The notes below the pieces were generated by a model that saw nothing but the letters and a program-made list of their open reading frames with translations, made no database searches and was not told the DNA's origin. Below, piece by piece: positions 1 to 9,721 of a DNA stretch of 64,000 bases. Position numbers and translations under genes: made by a program. This DNA is from Candidatus Photodesmus blepharonis (GTDB lineage: Bacteria; Pseudomonadota; Gammaproteobacteria; Enterobacterales; Vibrionaceae), in NCBI RefSeq assembly GCF_000731795.2, contig NZ_JGVK01000027.1, forward strand, positions 121,249-185,248. The letters run 5' to 3'. How positions within the stretch are numbered: position 1 is the first letter of the stretch; each line of letters opens with the position of its first letter.

Positions 1-501
1 GAACTTAAAGGTGTCTAGTTTAATTTTTAATATCACTTTATTTTGCAGAGAGTTAAAAATAAATGCTATGGTTAATTTCGTATCGCTATTGAAAGAATTA
101 AGTCTTGAACTCAAGATATTAAAGTTAAGGGGTTTGTAATAATCAAAAGTCTTAGAACCCAAATGTGAAATATGCGGTACTCTTTAATAATGAGTTTGTT
201 GGTTGTCATAGTCTTGAAAAAATAGCTTTTCTCAAGTGAGAGTATGTAATTTGGATAGAATTATCATTACAGATTTTATCTGTATGATGTTTGAGGAATA
301 CTGAAAAAGTATTGAAAACCTTTTTTATTCTCATTGTTTTGGATGTGAAGGTTATGAGAATGTAAAAATGCGTAAAAGACAGAGCAGCTTCTAATCTATA
401 CTGCTTCTCTAATTCATATTGGTGAACTAGGGGCGATTGTATGTATTCAAGCTGAACCATTTTATTTTTGAGAGCAGTTTGATATTGTTGTCTTATGCTG
501 A
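1..501 (+). pseudogene. rng: Decayed 3' end of rng (RNase G / CafA)
   Basis: No open frame covers this stretch, but three-frame reading recovers RNase G pieces in the right order. About 133-175 gives VKGFVIIK (family LKSGGYLIID). About 190-225 gives NEFVGCHSLEK (family NTGAFVGHRNLEE). About 243-292 gives RVCNLDRIIITDFICMMFEE (family LRLRNLGGIIIIDFIDM). About 367-392 gives MRKRQSSF (family MTRKRTRESL). About 446-498 gives IQAEPFYF, a stop, then EQFDIVVLC (family VKVQTEPLYIQEQFDVVMM). Stops, frameshifts and deletions separate the pieces. RNase G matures 16S rRNA 5' ends and degrades mRNA; this copy cannot encode it. rng directly precedes yhdP in E. coli and vibrios, which supports the identification. 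The 5' part lies outside the window. The family comparison is from memory. Confidence 0.85.
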
Positions 502-511
502 TAAAAATTTT

Positions 512-3500
512 GTGAGCTTACGTTTGACACGTTTATTACGCTTTGTGTCATGGTTGACGATGGCGATATTGGTCTTCTTGATTGTCACAACACTCATTCT
601 ACGTGTTACCTTCTTCTATCTGAATCATTTTCAGGATAATGTTCAAGAGTGGGGGAGTCAGCTTAGTAATATTGATTTACAAATTCAGAAAATAAAGGGT
701 TCTTGGAGCAGTGCTTATCCGTCAATTTCTTTACAAGGTGTGACTGCTCAGTTACCAGAGAATGCTAAGGCTTATTTTTCTACTGAGAAAGTGGAAATTA
801 AGTTAGATCTGATTCAATCATTGATTCAGCTGCAACCTATTATTGCTAATATAAATATACACAAACTTAGATTGAATGCTAGGAATCTTACTCCTTTTAA
901 ACTTTATGAAAAAAAAATAGGTTTAAAAGAAAATATTGTTTTTAAGTTTGATCAGTTCTTAAAGAGAATAAATGCATTTTCACTGCTTGATTCAACTGTT
1001 TGGTATAAATCTTATGATAAAAAAAATCTTCAACTTAACATTCAAAAATTACATTGGAAAAATCAAGGTAAAAGCCACTTAATAGAGGGACTTATTGGTG
1101 CTGATAAGACAAATAACTCAGTACTAATTAAGGCTAATTTTATTGATCATGGGTCATTAAACGATGTTTCTGGAGAGTTTTATGTATCTGCAGATGATTT
1201 TTTAATAACTCCATGGTTAAGTAGTTACTTTCAAAAGGCAACTGGGCTGGAAAGAGGAGTAGTTAGTTTCAATAGTTGGTTGACTGTAGTTCATAATAGG
1301 CCTATTGATGCTTATGCAGAGATAAGACCATCAGAGCTTATTTGGACAAAAGATTTTCAACATCAATTTTTAATAAAGTCAGGTGTCTTTAGATTATCTC
1401 CGACTGGAAATGGTTGGATAGTGAACAGTCATGAACTTAATATTCAAACAGATGGCGTTTTTTGGCCTAAGCTCAGTATTGTTTTTGATTGGCAGCCTAA
1501 GAAGTGGCGACTTAACATGCTGCAAATTGATATGGGATCTATTCTGCCACTTGTTAAATTAGCTCCTAATTCCAATGCAATAAGCAAATTTTTAGATAAG
1601 TTTAAATTAGTTGGCTTGTTGAGTGATATCCGAGTATCTGGGATGGGATCTTTAAGTTCTTTACGTTATTCTGCTAAGCTAACTGGTAGTGTGATGGCGC
1701 AGTGGGGTTTTGATCCAGAAATTCATAATGTTATTGCATTTGTGTCTGGTAATACTCAACAAGCTAAAGCATCCGTTACACTTACTGATGATAGCTTACT
1801 TTATGGTAATATATTTCAATCGCCTATCAATCTTAAGACAAGAAAAGTAGATCTTTTTTGGCAAACTAATGAGGACGGTTGGTTTATATGGTCAGATAAA
1901 CTAATAATTTTAACTCCTGAACTACAAATTTTAGGTACATTTCGCTTAGACTTGCCTAAAAACCATAGCCCACCATTTTTATCTTTTTACGCTGAAGCTA
2001 ACTTAGACAATGACAAAAATACTTGGAATTATTTGTCAACTTTATTATTTAAAAATTATTTTTTTTCTGAAATACAGGCAGGCTATGTACGCACTGCTAA
2101 GATATTATGGTATGGAAAATTATCTAATTTCCCATACCATAATCGCGATGGCATATTTCAAATTTCAGTTGGAGTAGAAAAAGCTAGGTTTAGTTTTAAT
2201 GCGGCGTGGCCTCCAATTGTTAATCTGCAGCTTGATTTGTTGTTTGAAAATGATCTTGTGTATTTGGATTCGAATGACGCAAGTTTAATGGATGTAAAAG
2301 TTACTCGCATAATTGGCGTAGTTCCTTTTTTAAATAAGAGTGATTATGTTGACATCGAGATGAGTATAGTAGCTTCAGGTAATGAAATTAGAGATTATCT
2401 ACTTATTTCTCCATTAGCTCAGACTGCAAATAGTGCATTCAATGTTATTCAAATTAGCGGTGACATTCATTCTACTTTTCGAATTAATATTCCTTTCAAC
2501 ATTAAAGATAAAATAAAAGTGTGGGGTTATGCTGATCTTAATAACAATCATATTAATATAGGCATGTTGTCTACGACATTAGAGTCAGTTTCAGGTCGCA
2601 TTTCCTTCGACGATAATGTAGTAAAAGCCTCAAGACTCTCTGCTAATTTATTGAATCAGCCAATATTGTTTGATTTTTTGAGTAAAAAATCTGAAGGAAA
2701 TTATCAGGTTGGTATTGATGTATTGGGCAAATTTGATGTTAAAAGGTTGAAGCCATATATAGGTGAAAGTTGGGCAGTACCTTTATCTGGTTATGCTCCC
2801 TTGGAAATAGCTATCGATATTCAACTTAGTGATTTTGATTTTACATATAAAGTTGATGTTGTTGCTGATTTAAAAATGATAAAAAGTGACTATCCATATC
2901 CGTTGATGAAAACCTTAAACCAAGAAGGTCAAATGCATTTTCAGTTTTCGGGAAATAAAAAATCGATGCTTGTGAAATTGGAATTGCTAGAAGTTAAATA
3001 TCAAGCTGAAATGAATATTAACTTAGGGAAGTTAGTACCAACAGCAACAAAATTAGTTGTTGGTCAAGGAAAATTTGGAGTTGGTCCTGTGTTTGGACAT
3101 AATGCTGAGATTAATTCTGATGAGTTTAATATGGATAAGTGGATGATGTTTTTTAGTTCATCCTTAGCTAGTCAATCTATATTAGATTTGCTTAATATAT
3201 CCCTAATCCCAATACCGCAACAAATTAAAATTAATGTATCAGAATTAGTTTTAGGTGATGTTGAGTGGCATGATGTTAGTTTTTTAGCTCAGCGAAAAAA
3301 AATAGATTGGTATTTTACTTTAACGAGCAAAGAAGTAGAAGGTGAGGCTAGTTACGACGAATCACGTAATAGTCTCAATATATTTTTAAAAAAATTGCAT
3401 CTGTATTTTCTGAGTGTTGAGAAAAAGTTTAAAAAGGAGTCATTGTTGATTATACGGCAAGAAAACTTGCCGTTAGTCAGATCGTTTGAACGAAAATTGC

Positions 3501-4378
3501 ATCGAGCAATTCCAAATGTAGTTCTTGTTATTGACGATTTTTGGTTGCAAGGGCACAGAATAGGTCAAGTTGATGTTGAAATTCAAAGAAAAAATGAAAA
3601 AATAGTAGAGTGGAAAAAAATTTCCTTGACTAGCGGGAATAATAAGGTTGATGCTACTGGATCATGGGTATTGAATAAGGATCAAAATCGTACCAATGTA
3701 AATTTACATATAACTGGAGAGAATAACAGTGAGTTAATGGAACGTTTCGGTATTAATTCAGGTGTTCAAAAAGCTTCGTTTAACTTGTTTAGCCAGTTAG
3801 AATGGGATGGTCCACTTTGGTCTATAAAGTTAGATACTCTTGAAGGGGAAGTAAAAAGTAAATTTGGCAAAGGAATAATCTCTGATGTTAGTGGTGGTAC
3901 GCATCTGTTAGGTTTTTTTAGTTTGGATTCTATCATCCGTAAAATGAAACTAGACTTCAGCGACGTTTTTGATAAAGGCATGGCTTTCAACTCTATCATA
4001 GGAACTGGCAAAATTCGATCAGGTGTTTTTGTGACTAACGATATTAAAATGGATGCTTTAGCTGGTCAAATGAATATAAAAGGATTAGTGGATTTAAAAG
4101 TACAGACTGTTAATGCTGAAGTTAATTTTGTTCCCGACATTACTTCGGGAATACCTGTTCTGACTGCTTTTGCTGTAACTCCTCAAACTACCTTATATGT
4201 ATTGGCTATTACTACTGTTATTGCTCCTGTTGTAGAAGTTTTTACACAAGTTAATTATGAAGTTAAAGGGCCGTTAGACAATCCAGTGGTTAAGGAGATT
4301 TCTCGTAGTAAAGGCGAATTTAAGTTAAGAGAAGTTGCAAAAAAGGTAAGCTATAGCGATGAGCATGAAATACACTGA
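512..4378 (+). CDS. yhdP: YhdP family AsmA-like envelope protein
   Basis: A very large AsmA-like protein of the inner membrane and periplasm. E. coli YhdP, with TamB and YdbH, carries phospholipid toward the outer membrane. A GTG at 512 starts SLRLTRLLRFVSWL, matching the family N-terminus, and gives about 1288 residues. An upstream in-frame ATG at 437 would begin inside the rng fossil, so I prefer 512, although its ribosome site is weak. One N-terminal membrane helix (about residues 13-35) is followed by a long beta-rich periplasmic body. The C-terminal region has the conserved run LLGFFSLDSI and PVLTAFAVTPQTTLYVLA. The frame is intact despite the AT-rich setting, so the gene is under selection. 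It lies between rng and tldD as in relatives. Confidence 0.9.
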   Translation: MSLRLTRLLRFVSWLTMAILVFLIVTTLILRVTFFYLNHFQDNVQEWGSQLSNIDLQIQKIKGSWSSAYPSISLQGVTAQLPENAKAYFSTEKVEIKLDLIQSLIQLQPIIANINIHKLRLNARNLTPFKLYEKKIGLKENIVFKFDQFLKRINAFSLLDSTVWYKSYDKKNLQLNIQKLHWKNQGKSHLIEGLIGADKTNNSVLIKANFIDHGSLNDVSGEFYVSADDFLITPWLSSYFQKATGLERGVVSFNSWLTVVHNRPIDAYAEIRPSELIWTKDFQHQFLIKSGVFRLSPTGNGWIVNSHELNIQTDGVFWPKLSIVFDWQPKKWRLNMLQIDMGSILPLVKLAPNSNAISKFLDKFKLVGLLSDIRVSGMGSLSSLRYSAKLTGSVMAQWGFDPEIHNVIAFVSGNTQQAKASVTLTDDSLLYGNIFQSPINLKTRKVDLFWQTNEDGWFIWSDKLIILTPELQILGTFRLDLPKNHSPPFLSFYAEANLDNDKNTWNYLSTLLFKNYFFSEIQAGYVRTAKILWYGKLSNFPYHNRDGIFQISVGVEKARFSFNAAWPPIVNLQLDLLFENDLVYLDSNDASLMDVKVTRIIGVVPFLNKSDYVDIEMSIVASGNEIRDYLLISPLAQTANSAFNVIQISGDIHSTFRINIPFNIKDKIKVWGYADLNNNHINIGMLSTTLESVSGRISFDDNVVKASRLSANLLNQPILFDFLSKKSEGNYQVGIDVLGKFDVKRLKPYIGESWAVPLSGYAPLEIAIDIQLSDFDFTYKVDVVADLKMIKSDYPYPLMKTLNQEGQMHFQFSGNKKSMLVKLELLEVKYQAEMNINLGKLVPTATKLVVGQGKFGVGPVFGHNAEINSDEFNMDKWMMFFSSSLASQSILDLLNISLIPIPQQIKINVSELVLGDVEWHDVSFLAQRKKIDWYFTLTSKEVEGEASYDESRNSLNIFLKKLHLYFLSVEKKFKKESLLIIRQENLPLVRSFERKLHRAIPNVVLVIDDFWLQGHRIGQVDVEIQRKNEKIVEWKKISLTSGNNKVDATGSWVLNKDQNRTNVNLHITGENNSELMERFGINSGVQKASFNLFSQLEWDGPLWSIKLDTLEGEVKSKFGKGIISDVSGGTHLLGFFSLDSIIRKMKLDFSDVFDKGMAFNSIIGTGKIRSGVFVTNDIKMDALAGQMNIKGLVDLKVQTVNAEVNFVPDITSGIPVLTAFAVTPQTTLYVLAITTVIAPVVEVFTQVNYEVKGPLDNPVVKEISRSKGEFKLREVAKKVSYSDEHEIH

Positions 4379-4553
4379 GATCATTTTAATCTACAGAGTT
4401 ATAATAGCTGAAATGTTTTTAGTTTCAAAAAATGGAAGATTGATTGCTAAATAATGAATGTTGCAAGAGACTTCTTAAACGCTGTTTGTTGAGTGTTTAG
4501 TGGAAATACTATTAGGTTTAAATTAATCTTTAAAGAGAAATTAAGAGTAAATT

Positions 4554-5999
4554 ATGATTATGCGGTGCATAGAAGATGCGTTACTTAAACCAGCAGGTAT
4601 AATAGAGAGAGATGTTACTGACGTTCTTGCAAGTATCGTCACTCGTCATATTGATTATGCTGATATTTATTTTCAGTCAAGTTGTAATGAGTTACTAGTT
4701 TTAGAAGATAGTCTGATTAAAGAGGGTTCATTTAACATTAATGGTGGTGTTGGTGTAAGAGCGATAGCAGGAGAAAAAACGGGTTTTGCTTATTCTGATC
4801 AAATTCAACTTGAAGGATTAAAGCAAAGTGCTGTTGCCGCGCGCAGTATAGCTAAAAAAGGGAAAAATGGCAGAGTTCAGGTATTTAATCGTAATATACA
4901 TCAGAATCATTATTCTGCAATAAATCCTTTAGAAAGTTGGAAAAAAGAAGAAAAAGTAAATTTTCTTAAAGAGTTAGATATTTATATTCGTACTAAAGAA
5001 CCTCTAATTGATGAGGTATCAATAAGTTTGAGTGGTACATATGAACAAGTATTAGTTTTCGCAACTGATGGCACTTGTGCAGGTGATAGCCGTCCATTAG
5101 TTCGTCTTTCAGTTAGCGTATTAGCGCAAAAAGGAAAACGGCGTGAACGCGCTACTTCTGGAGGGGGAGGGCGTTTAGATTATGATTTCTTTTTATGCGC
5201 TAAAGAAGGTTCTCAAATCGCGTATAAATTTGCTGATGAGGCTATTCGTCAGGCTCTTGTAAATCTTGAGGCAATTTCGGCACCTGCTGGAAGCATGCCT
5301 GTTGTTTTGGGTTCTGGATGGCCTGGAGTTTTGTTGCATGAAGCAGTAGGACATGGTCTTGAAGGAGATTTTAACCGTAAAGAGTCTTCTGTTTTTTCTA
5401 GAAAAATAGGTCAGCAAGTAACGTCGAAGCTTTGTACTATTGTAGATGATGGGACTTTGAAGAATTTACGTGGATCTTTAAATATTGATGATGAAGGTAC
5501 GAATAGCCAGCATAATGTTCTAATAGAAAACGGTATATTAATGGGTTATATGCAAGATAAGCTAAACGCTCGTTTAATGGGAGTCAATACAACTGGAAAC
5601 GGTCGACGTGAGTCTTATGCTCATTTGCCAATGCCACGCATGACCAACACTTATATGTTGCCAGGTCAGCACACACCAGAAGAGATAATTTCGACGGTTA
5701 AGAAGGGTCTTTATGCTTCTAATTTTGGTGGTGGTCAAGTGGACATTACTTCTGGAAAATTTGTTTTTTCTACTTCTGAAGCCTATTTAATTGAGGATGG
5801 TCAGATTACTTTTCCAGTGAAAAACGCAACTTTAATTGGTTCAGGAATCGAGGTAATGCAACGAGTTTCTATGGTAGGTAATGATCTTAGTTTAGATTAC
5901 GGTGTAGGAATTTGCGGTAAGGCAGGACAAAATATTCCAGTTGGAGTTGGACAACCAACATTGAAGGTAGATTCGCTTACTGTTGGTGGTACTGAGTAG
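4554..5999 (+). CDS. tldD: Metalloprotease TldD
   Basis: TldD is the zinc-protease half of the TldD/TldE heterodimer, which cleaves small unfolded peptides (microcin B17 leader, CcdA) in the cytoplasm. The metal site HEAVGHGLE is seen with His262, Glu263 and His267, in the expected HExxxH pattern. The N-terminal portion contains the family's [20 protein letters not shown] region, and the C-terminal part the [16 protein letters not shown] stretch. Length (481) is normal. The ATG at 4554 is followed two codons later by another ATG at 4560, and either could be used. About 175 bp separate it from yhdP, with no recognisable gene in the gap. The partner gene tldE/pmbA is not in this window. Confidence 0.95.
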   Translation: MIMRCIEDALLKPAGIIERDVTDVLASIVTRHIDYADIYFQSSCNELLVLEDSLIKEGSFNINGGVGVRAIAGEKTGFAYSDQIQLEGLKQSAVAARSIAKKGKNGRVQVFNRNIHQNHYSAINPLESWKKEEKVNFLKELDIYIRTKEPLIDEVSISLSGTYEQVLVFATDGTCAGDSRPLVRLSVSVLAQKGKRRERATSGGGGRLDYDFFLCAKEGSQIAYKFADEAIRQALVNLEAISAPAGSMPVVLGSGWPGVLLHEAVGHGLEGDFNRKESSVFSRKIGQQVTSKLCTIVDDGTLKNLRGSLNIDDEGTNSQHNVLIENGILMGYMQDKLNARLMGVNTTGNGRRESYAHLPMPRMTNTYMLPGQHTPEEIISTVKKGLYASNFGGGQVDITSGKFVFSTSEAYLIEDGQITFPVKNATLIGSGIEVMQRVSMVGNDLSLDYGVGICGKAGQNIPVGVGQPTLKVDSLTVGGTE

Positions 6000-6135
6000 A
6001 AATTGTGTAGTGGCTTTTATCTTTGATTTTTATAGATTTGAAATTTTGGATTTTTTATATTCTTTCTTTCATTAGGTATCCTGTTTCATCTGAAGTTGTT
6101 TAGCATGCAGATTTTTACAATAGTTAGATTTAGAC

Positions 6136-6162
6136 TGGACACTCCAAAGGTTTGTCTATACC
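6136..6162 (+). promoter_or_regulatory. Possible rnpB promoter
   Basis: TGGACA (6136-6141) and TATACC (6157-6162) lie just upstream of the RNase P RNA. The spacer of 15 is short for sigma-70 and both boxes are imperfect. It is offered only because a -10 about 10 nt before the expected RNA start fits the position. Confidence 0.3.
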
Positions 6163-6171
6163 ATGCCAACT

Positions 6172-6576
6172 GGAGTTAGCTGGATAGCCGCTGCTTCATG
6201 AATTTCCTGAAAATGGTAATTGTATGGAAGGAGAGGAAAGTCCGGGCTCCACAGGGCAGGGTGCCAGTTAATGTCTGGGAGGCGAAAGCTTACGACAAGT
6301 GCAACAGAGAGAATATCGCCGATGGCTAAATTTCTTAAGAAAAGAAAATAGTGCACAGGCAAGGGTGAAAAGGTGCGGTAAGAGCGCACCGTGCGGCTGG
6401 TAACAGTTCGTAGCAAGGTAAACTCCACCCGGAGCAAGACCAAGTAGGCTTCTATTATATTGCGTTGCCCGCGTAAGGAAGCGGGTAGGTTGCTTGAACC
6501 AGTGAGTGATTGCTGGTCTAGATGGATGGCTATCATCGCGCGAGCGGTACAGAACCCGGCTTATATGTTGACTCCA
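6172..6576 (+). ncRNA. rnpB: RNase P RNA (class A)
   Basis: The catalytic RNA of RNase P, which removes 5' leaders from tRNA precursors. Conserved blocks are all present in order: gaggaaagtccgggctcc near 6232, cagggtgccag near 6257, gggtgaaaaggtgcggtaag near 6363, gtaaactccacccggagcaa near 6418, gggtaggttgcttga near 6483 and acagaacccggctta near 6549. The ends ggagtta (6172) and tgactcc (6569) pair to form helix P1, which sets the approximate boundaries. Length (about 405) is normal for a gammaproteobacterium, although the P3 and P12 regions look AT-enriched. It lies immediately upstream of rsmH. Short reading frames across it on both strands are not genes. Confidence 0.97.
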
Positions 6577-6582
6577 TTTATT

Positions 6583-6627
6583 AGATCCATCATAGCATTT
6601 ATATGCTATGATGGATCTTTCTTTTTT
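6583..6627 (+). terminator. Rho-independent terminator of rnpB
   Basis: A perfect 15-bp inverted repeat, agatccatcatagca (6583-6597) and its complement (6604-6618), closes a 6-nt loop and runs into a T-rich tail (6616-6627). It begins about 7 nt after the mature RNA end. Confidence 0.93.
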
Positions 6628-6693
6628 GTGCTCATGTTTTAAATGTTGAGCTTCAGAGAGTTTAGTCTTAATTTCTAGAGATTAATACTTTGT

Positions 6694-7647
6694 ATGACCA
6701 AATCATTTCAACATATTGCCGTGCTGCTTAACGAATCTATAGACAAGCTGTCAATTAAGTCTGATGGCATATATATAGATTGTACTTTTGGCGCTGGTGG
6801 ACATAGTCGGGCTATTCTTTCTAAATTAGAGAGAAATGGTCATCTTTATGCCATCGATCGTGATCCTCAATCCATTGTAGAGGCGAAAAAAATTAATAAT
6901 CCTCGTTTTACAATAATTCATGGTCTATTTTCCAACACAGCTGAATACGCTAGACGTTATAATATTTTGGGTAAAGTGGATGGGATTTTGCTGGATCTTG
7001 GTGTATCGTCACCACAGATTGATAATGCAGAGCGCGGTTTTAGTTTCATGAGGGACGGCCCTTTGGATATGCGTATGGACCAAACTGTAGGCGTATCCGT
7101 TTCTCAATGGTTATTAGAGGCCGATCTTGATCATATTGTCTGGGTGATTCGCGAGTTTGGTGAAGATAGAAATGCTTATCGGATTGCTAAGGCAATTATT
7201 CGACACCGTAACGACAAAGGAAAAGAACCACTCACTCGAACTAGTCAGTTAGCGAGGCTTGTGTCTAAAGTTACCTCCTCAAGAGGCTTTAGGCAAAAAA
7301 AACACCCTGCAACTCGTGTATTTCGAGCCTTTCGTATGTATATTAATAGTGAAATCGAAGAAATTGAGACCATTCTCAAAAATGCGATAAGTATTTTGGT
7401 TCCTGGAGGTCGTTTATTAGTGATTAGTTTCCATTCCCTGGAGGATCGTATAGTAAAATCCTTCATTCGGAAAGAAAGTCAAGGGCCTGAGATTCCAAGT
7501 GGTATTCCGTTGACTGAAACTCAAATAAACAAATTAGGTAGTGCAAATATTAAGGTAATCGGTAAAGCTGTGAAACCATCAAAACATGAAATTGGAGTTA
7601 ATGTTCGTTCTCGTAGTTCAGTGTTGCGAGTTGTACAGAAGTTGTAG
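6694..7647 (+). CDS. rsmH: 16S rRNA m4C1402 methyltransferase RsmH
   Basis: RsmH (MraW) uses S-adenosylmethionine to methylate N4 of C1402 in the 16S rRNA decoding centre. The SAM-binding loop reads DCTFGAGGHSRAIL (about residues 29-42), followed by AIDRD, LLDLGVSSPQID and the C-terminal VISFHSLEDRIVK, all family signatures. At 317 residues it is full length. The start ATG at 6694 gives the family opening FQHIAVLLNESID. It is the first gene of the division/cell-wall cluster here. mraZ, which normally precedes it, is absent: only 66 bp separate the rnpB terminator from this start. ftsL follows 4 bp after its stop, so the two are co-transcribed. Confidence 0.97.
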   Translation: MTKSFQHIAVLLNESIDKLSIKSDGIYIDCTFGAGGHSRAILSKLERNGHLYAIDRDPQSIVEAKKINNPRFTIIHGLFSNTAEYARRYNILGKVDGILLDLGVSSPQIDNAERGFSFMRDGPLDMRMDQTVGVSVSQWLLEADLDHIVWVIREFGEDRNAYRIAKAIIRHRNDKGKEPLTRTSQLARLVSKVTSSRGFRQKKHPATRVFRAFRMYINSEIEEIETILKNAISILVPGGRLLVISFHSLEDRIVKSFIRKESQGPEIPSGIPLTETQINKLGSANIKVIGKAVKPSKHEIGVNVRSRSSVLRVVQKL

Positions 7648-7651
7648 ACTC

Positions 7652-7966
7652 GTGCATAACGTACATTCTAATTTAGCTAAGATTATTGCCAAGGACTTAT
7701 TTACGGTTGGACGTTTTCCTCTGATCTTATTGTTGCTTATTTTTATAAGTGCAGTTGCGATTGTATTTATTACTCATCATTCTAGACAAGCTATTTTTGA
7801 AAAAAATCAAATGTTGCTTGAACATGATAGATTAAGCGATGAGTGGTATAATCTTATTCTGGAAGAAACAGCTTTGTCTGATCACAGTCGTGTCCAAGAA
7901 ATAGCAAAAGGAGAGCTGAATATGCAACGTCCCGATTCAGATAAGGAAATTATTATAAGTCCGTAG
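7652..7966 (+). CDS. ftsL: Cell division protein FtsL
   Basis: A small bitopic inner-membrane protein that joins FtsB and FtsQ to recruit and activate FtsWI at the septum. The GTG at 7652 gives 104 residues. A frame open further upstream overlaps rsmH and is not needed. A cytoplasmic stretch ending DLFTVGRFPL leads into one membrane helix (about residues 22-42). A periplasmic heptad region follows (FEKNQMLLEHDRLSDEWYNL), then the conserved ETALSDHSRVQEIA and RPDSDKEIII. The last motifs match Vibrio FtsL closely (from memory). The stop overlaps the GTG of ftsI, implying translational coupling. Confidence 0.92.
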   Translation: MHNVHSNLAKIIAKDLFTVGRFPLILLLLIFISAVAIVFITHHSRQAIFEKNQMLLEHDRLSDEWYNLILEETALSDHSRVQEIAKGELNMQRPDSDKEIIISP

Positions 7967-9702
7967 TGAAGAGTATCAAGGTGGAATTCAGTCTTAATAA
8001 AAGAGAGGGGAAACAAAAAGTACAATTATTAATACGTTGGCGTTTTTATTTAGTACTTTTTTTGATCTGTACTTCGTTTTCCATTCTAATAGGAAGAGTA
8101 TGTTATATACAAATTATTGAGCCTGATAATCTTATTCGTCAAGGTGATATGCGTTCAATTCGTTCTAAGACTCTTCGTTCTGCTCGCGGAATTATTTCAG
8201 ACCGTAATGGCGAACCGCTTGCTGTTAGCGTTCCTGTTGAAGCAGTTTGGGCTGATCCTGTTGTTATTTTCAACGAAAATGGTTTAGATAATTTGGATCG
8301 TTGGTATGCATTAGCTGACGTATTACAACTTAATCGAGGTGTTTTGGTTGAAAAAATTAAAAAAAATTGTAGTCGTCGTTTTATTTATTTGCAACGTCAA
8401 GTTAGTCCTGCAATGGCGAGTTATATTCGTGGGTTAAAACTTCCAGGTGTCGGTTTAAAGTCTGAATCTCGTCGCTATTATCCAGCTGGAGAAGTTAGTG
8501 CTCACGTTATTGGTGTTGTGGGTATTGATGGACATGGTTTAGAAGGTATTGAGCATAGTTATGACCAGTGGTTAAGCGGTGAAGCTGGTAAACATATTAT
8601 TCGTAAAGATCGTTATGGACGAGTGGTCGAAAACATTTCTTTAGAGAAGCGAGAAGAAGGCAAATCTTTGGCGTTGACTGTTGACCAGCGTTTGCAGGCA
8701 ATAGCATTTCGTGCTGTCAAACAAGCAGTAGCAGACTTTCAAGCAACATCAGGTTCAGCTGTTTTGCTTGATATAAAAGCTGGTGCGGTATTAGCTATGG
8801 TTAACGCTCCTTCTTATAATCCTAACAATCGATCTGATATGCAGTCTTTTAAAATGCGTAATCGGGTTATAACTGATGCTTTTGAGCCAGGTTCAACTGT
8901 TAAACCATTTGTAGTACTCGCAGCGCTAGAAAACGGCATAGTAAACAAAGATACTCTAATTGATACAGGTGATGGTATTATGCGAATTGGTGGTAGTCGC
9001 GTACGTGATATATTCAAAGTAGGTAAGGCTAATCTTGGCACCATACTAAAGAAATCGAGTAATGTTGGTATGGCAATATTAGCCTTAAATATTCCGTTGG
9101 AAACATTATTAGGAATTTATAGTTCAGTTGGTTTCGGCGAGATTTCAGATCTGAATTTAGTGGGGGAAACAGCCGGCATTTTTGAAAATCGTCCTCGTTG
9201 GTCTAAGTTTGAGATTGCAACTTTAGCGTTTGGTTATGGCTTAGCTATTACACCTCTGCAATTGGCACATGCTTATGCAACTTTGGGCAATTATGGAAAA
9301 TACCAACCAATACATATTGTTGAAAACAAAAAAAAAGGCTTATCTCGACAAATTGTAGATTACAATACCGCTAAAGAAGTTTTAGCTATGCTAGAAACGG
9401 TTACTCAGTTTGGAGGAACAGCGAGTAAAGCAGCAGTGCCTGGTTATCGGGTAGCCGCGAAGACAGGAACATCACGTAAAGCGATTATTGGTGGATATGG
9501 TGATGAATATTTTGCTTATACTTCTGGAGTGGCTCCCGTCAGCGATCCTAGATTAGCATTAGTTGTCGTTGTAAATGAACCTCAGGGAGACAATTACTAT
9601 GGTGGTTCAGTAGCTGCTCCTGTATTTTCAGAAATTATGCAAGGTGCATTACAAATCTTAAATATCGCACCTGATGATGAAAATAAATTAAGAAATAAGT
9701 AG
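7966..9702 (+). CDS. ftsI: Septal transpeptidase FtsI (PBP3)
   Basis: Class B penicillin-binding protein that crosslinks septal peptidoglycan with FtsW. One N-terminal membrane helix (about residues 24-46) is followed by the dimerisation domain, starting RGIISDRNGEPLAVS, and the transpeptidase domain. The three catalytic motifs are intact: S310-T-V-K313 (EPGSTVKPF), S364-S-N366, and K499-T-G501. Length (578) is normal. The start is GTG at 7966, overlapping the ftsL stop by one base. No motif is damaged, so septal synthesis and beta-lactam target chemistry are conserved. Confidence 0.97.
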   Translation: MKSIKVEFSLNKREGKQKVQLLIRWRFYLVLFLICTSFSILIGRVCYIQIIEPDNLIRQGDMRSIRSKTLRSARGIISDRNGEPLAVSVPVEAVWADPVVIFNENGLDNLDRWYALADVLQLNRGVLVEKIKKNCSRRFIYLQRQVSPAMASYIRGLKLPGVGLKSESRRYYPAGEVSAHVIGVVGIDGHGLEGIEHSYDQWLSGEAGKHIIRKDRYGRVVENISLEKREEGKSLALTVDQRLQAIAFRAVKQAVADFQATSGSAVLLDIKAGAVLAMVNAPSYNPNNRSDMQSFKMRNRVITDAFEPGSTVKPFVVLAALENGIVNKDTLIDTGDGIMRIGGSRVRDIFKVGKANLGTILKKSSNVGMAILALNIPLETLLGIYSSVGFGEISDLNLVGETAGIFENRPRWSKFEIATLAFGYGLAITPLQLAHAYATLGNYGKYQPIHIVENKKKGLSRQIVDYNTAKEVLAMLETVTQFGGTASKAAVPGYRVAAKTGTSRKAIIGGYGDEYFAYTSGVAPVSDPRLALVVVVNEPQGDNYYGGSVAAPVFSEIMQGALQILNIAPDDENKLRNK

Positions 9703-9721
9703 TGAAGATAAAAGTGTTGCC

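Noticed and set aside
206-460. Reverse-strand 84-residue frame near the left edge
   Set aside because: It lies on the complementary strand of the rng fossil, resembles no protein I know and has no convincing start context.
6156-6642. Reading frames on both strands across the RNase P RNA
   Set aside because: The RNA's conserved blocks explain the sequence; the frames are by-products of its low stop density.
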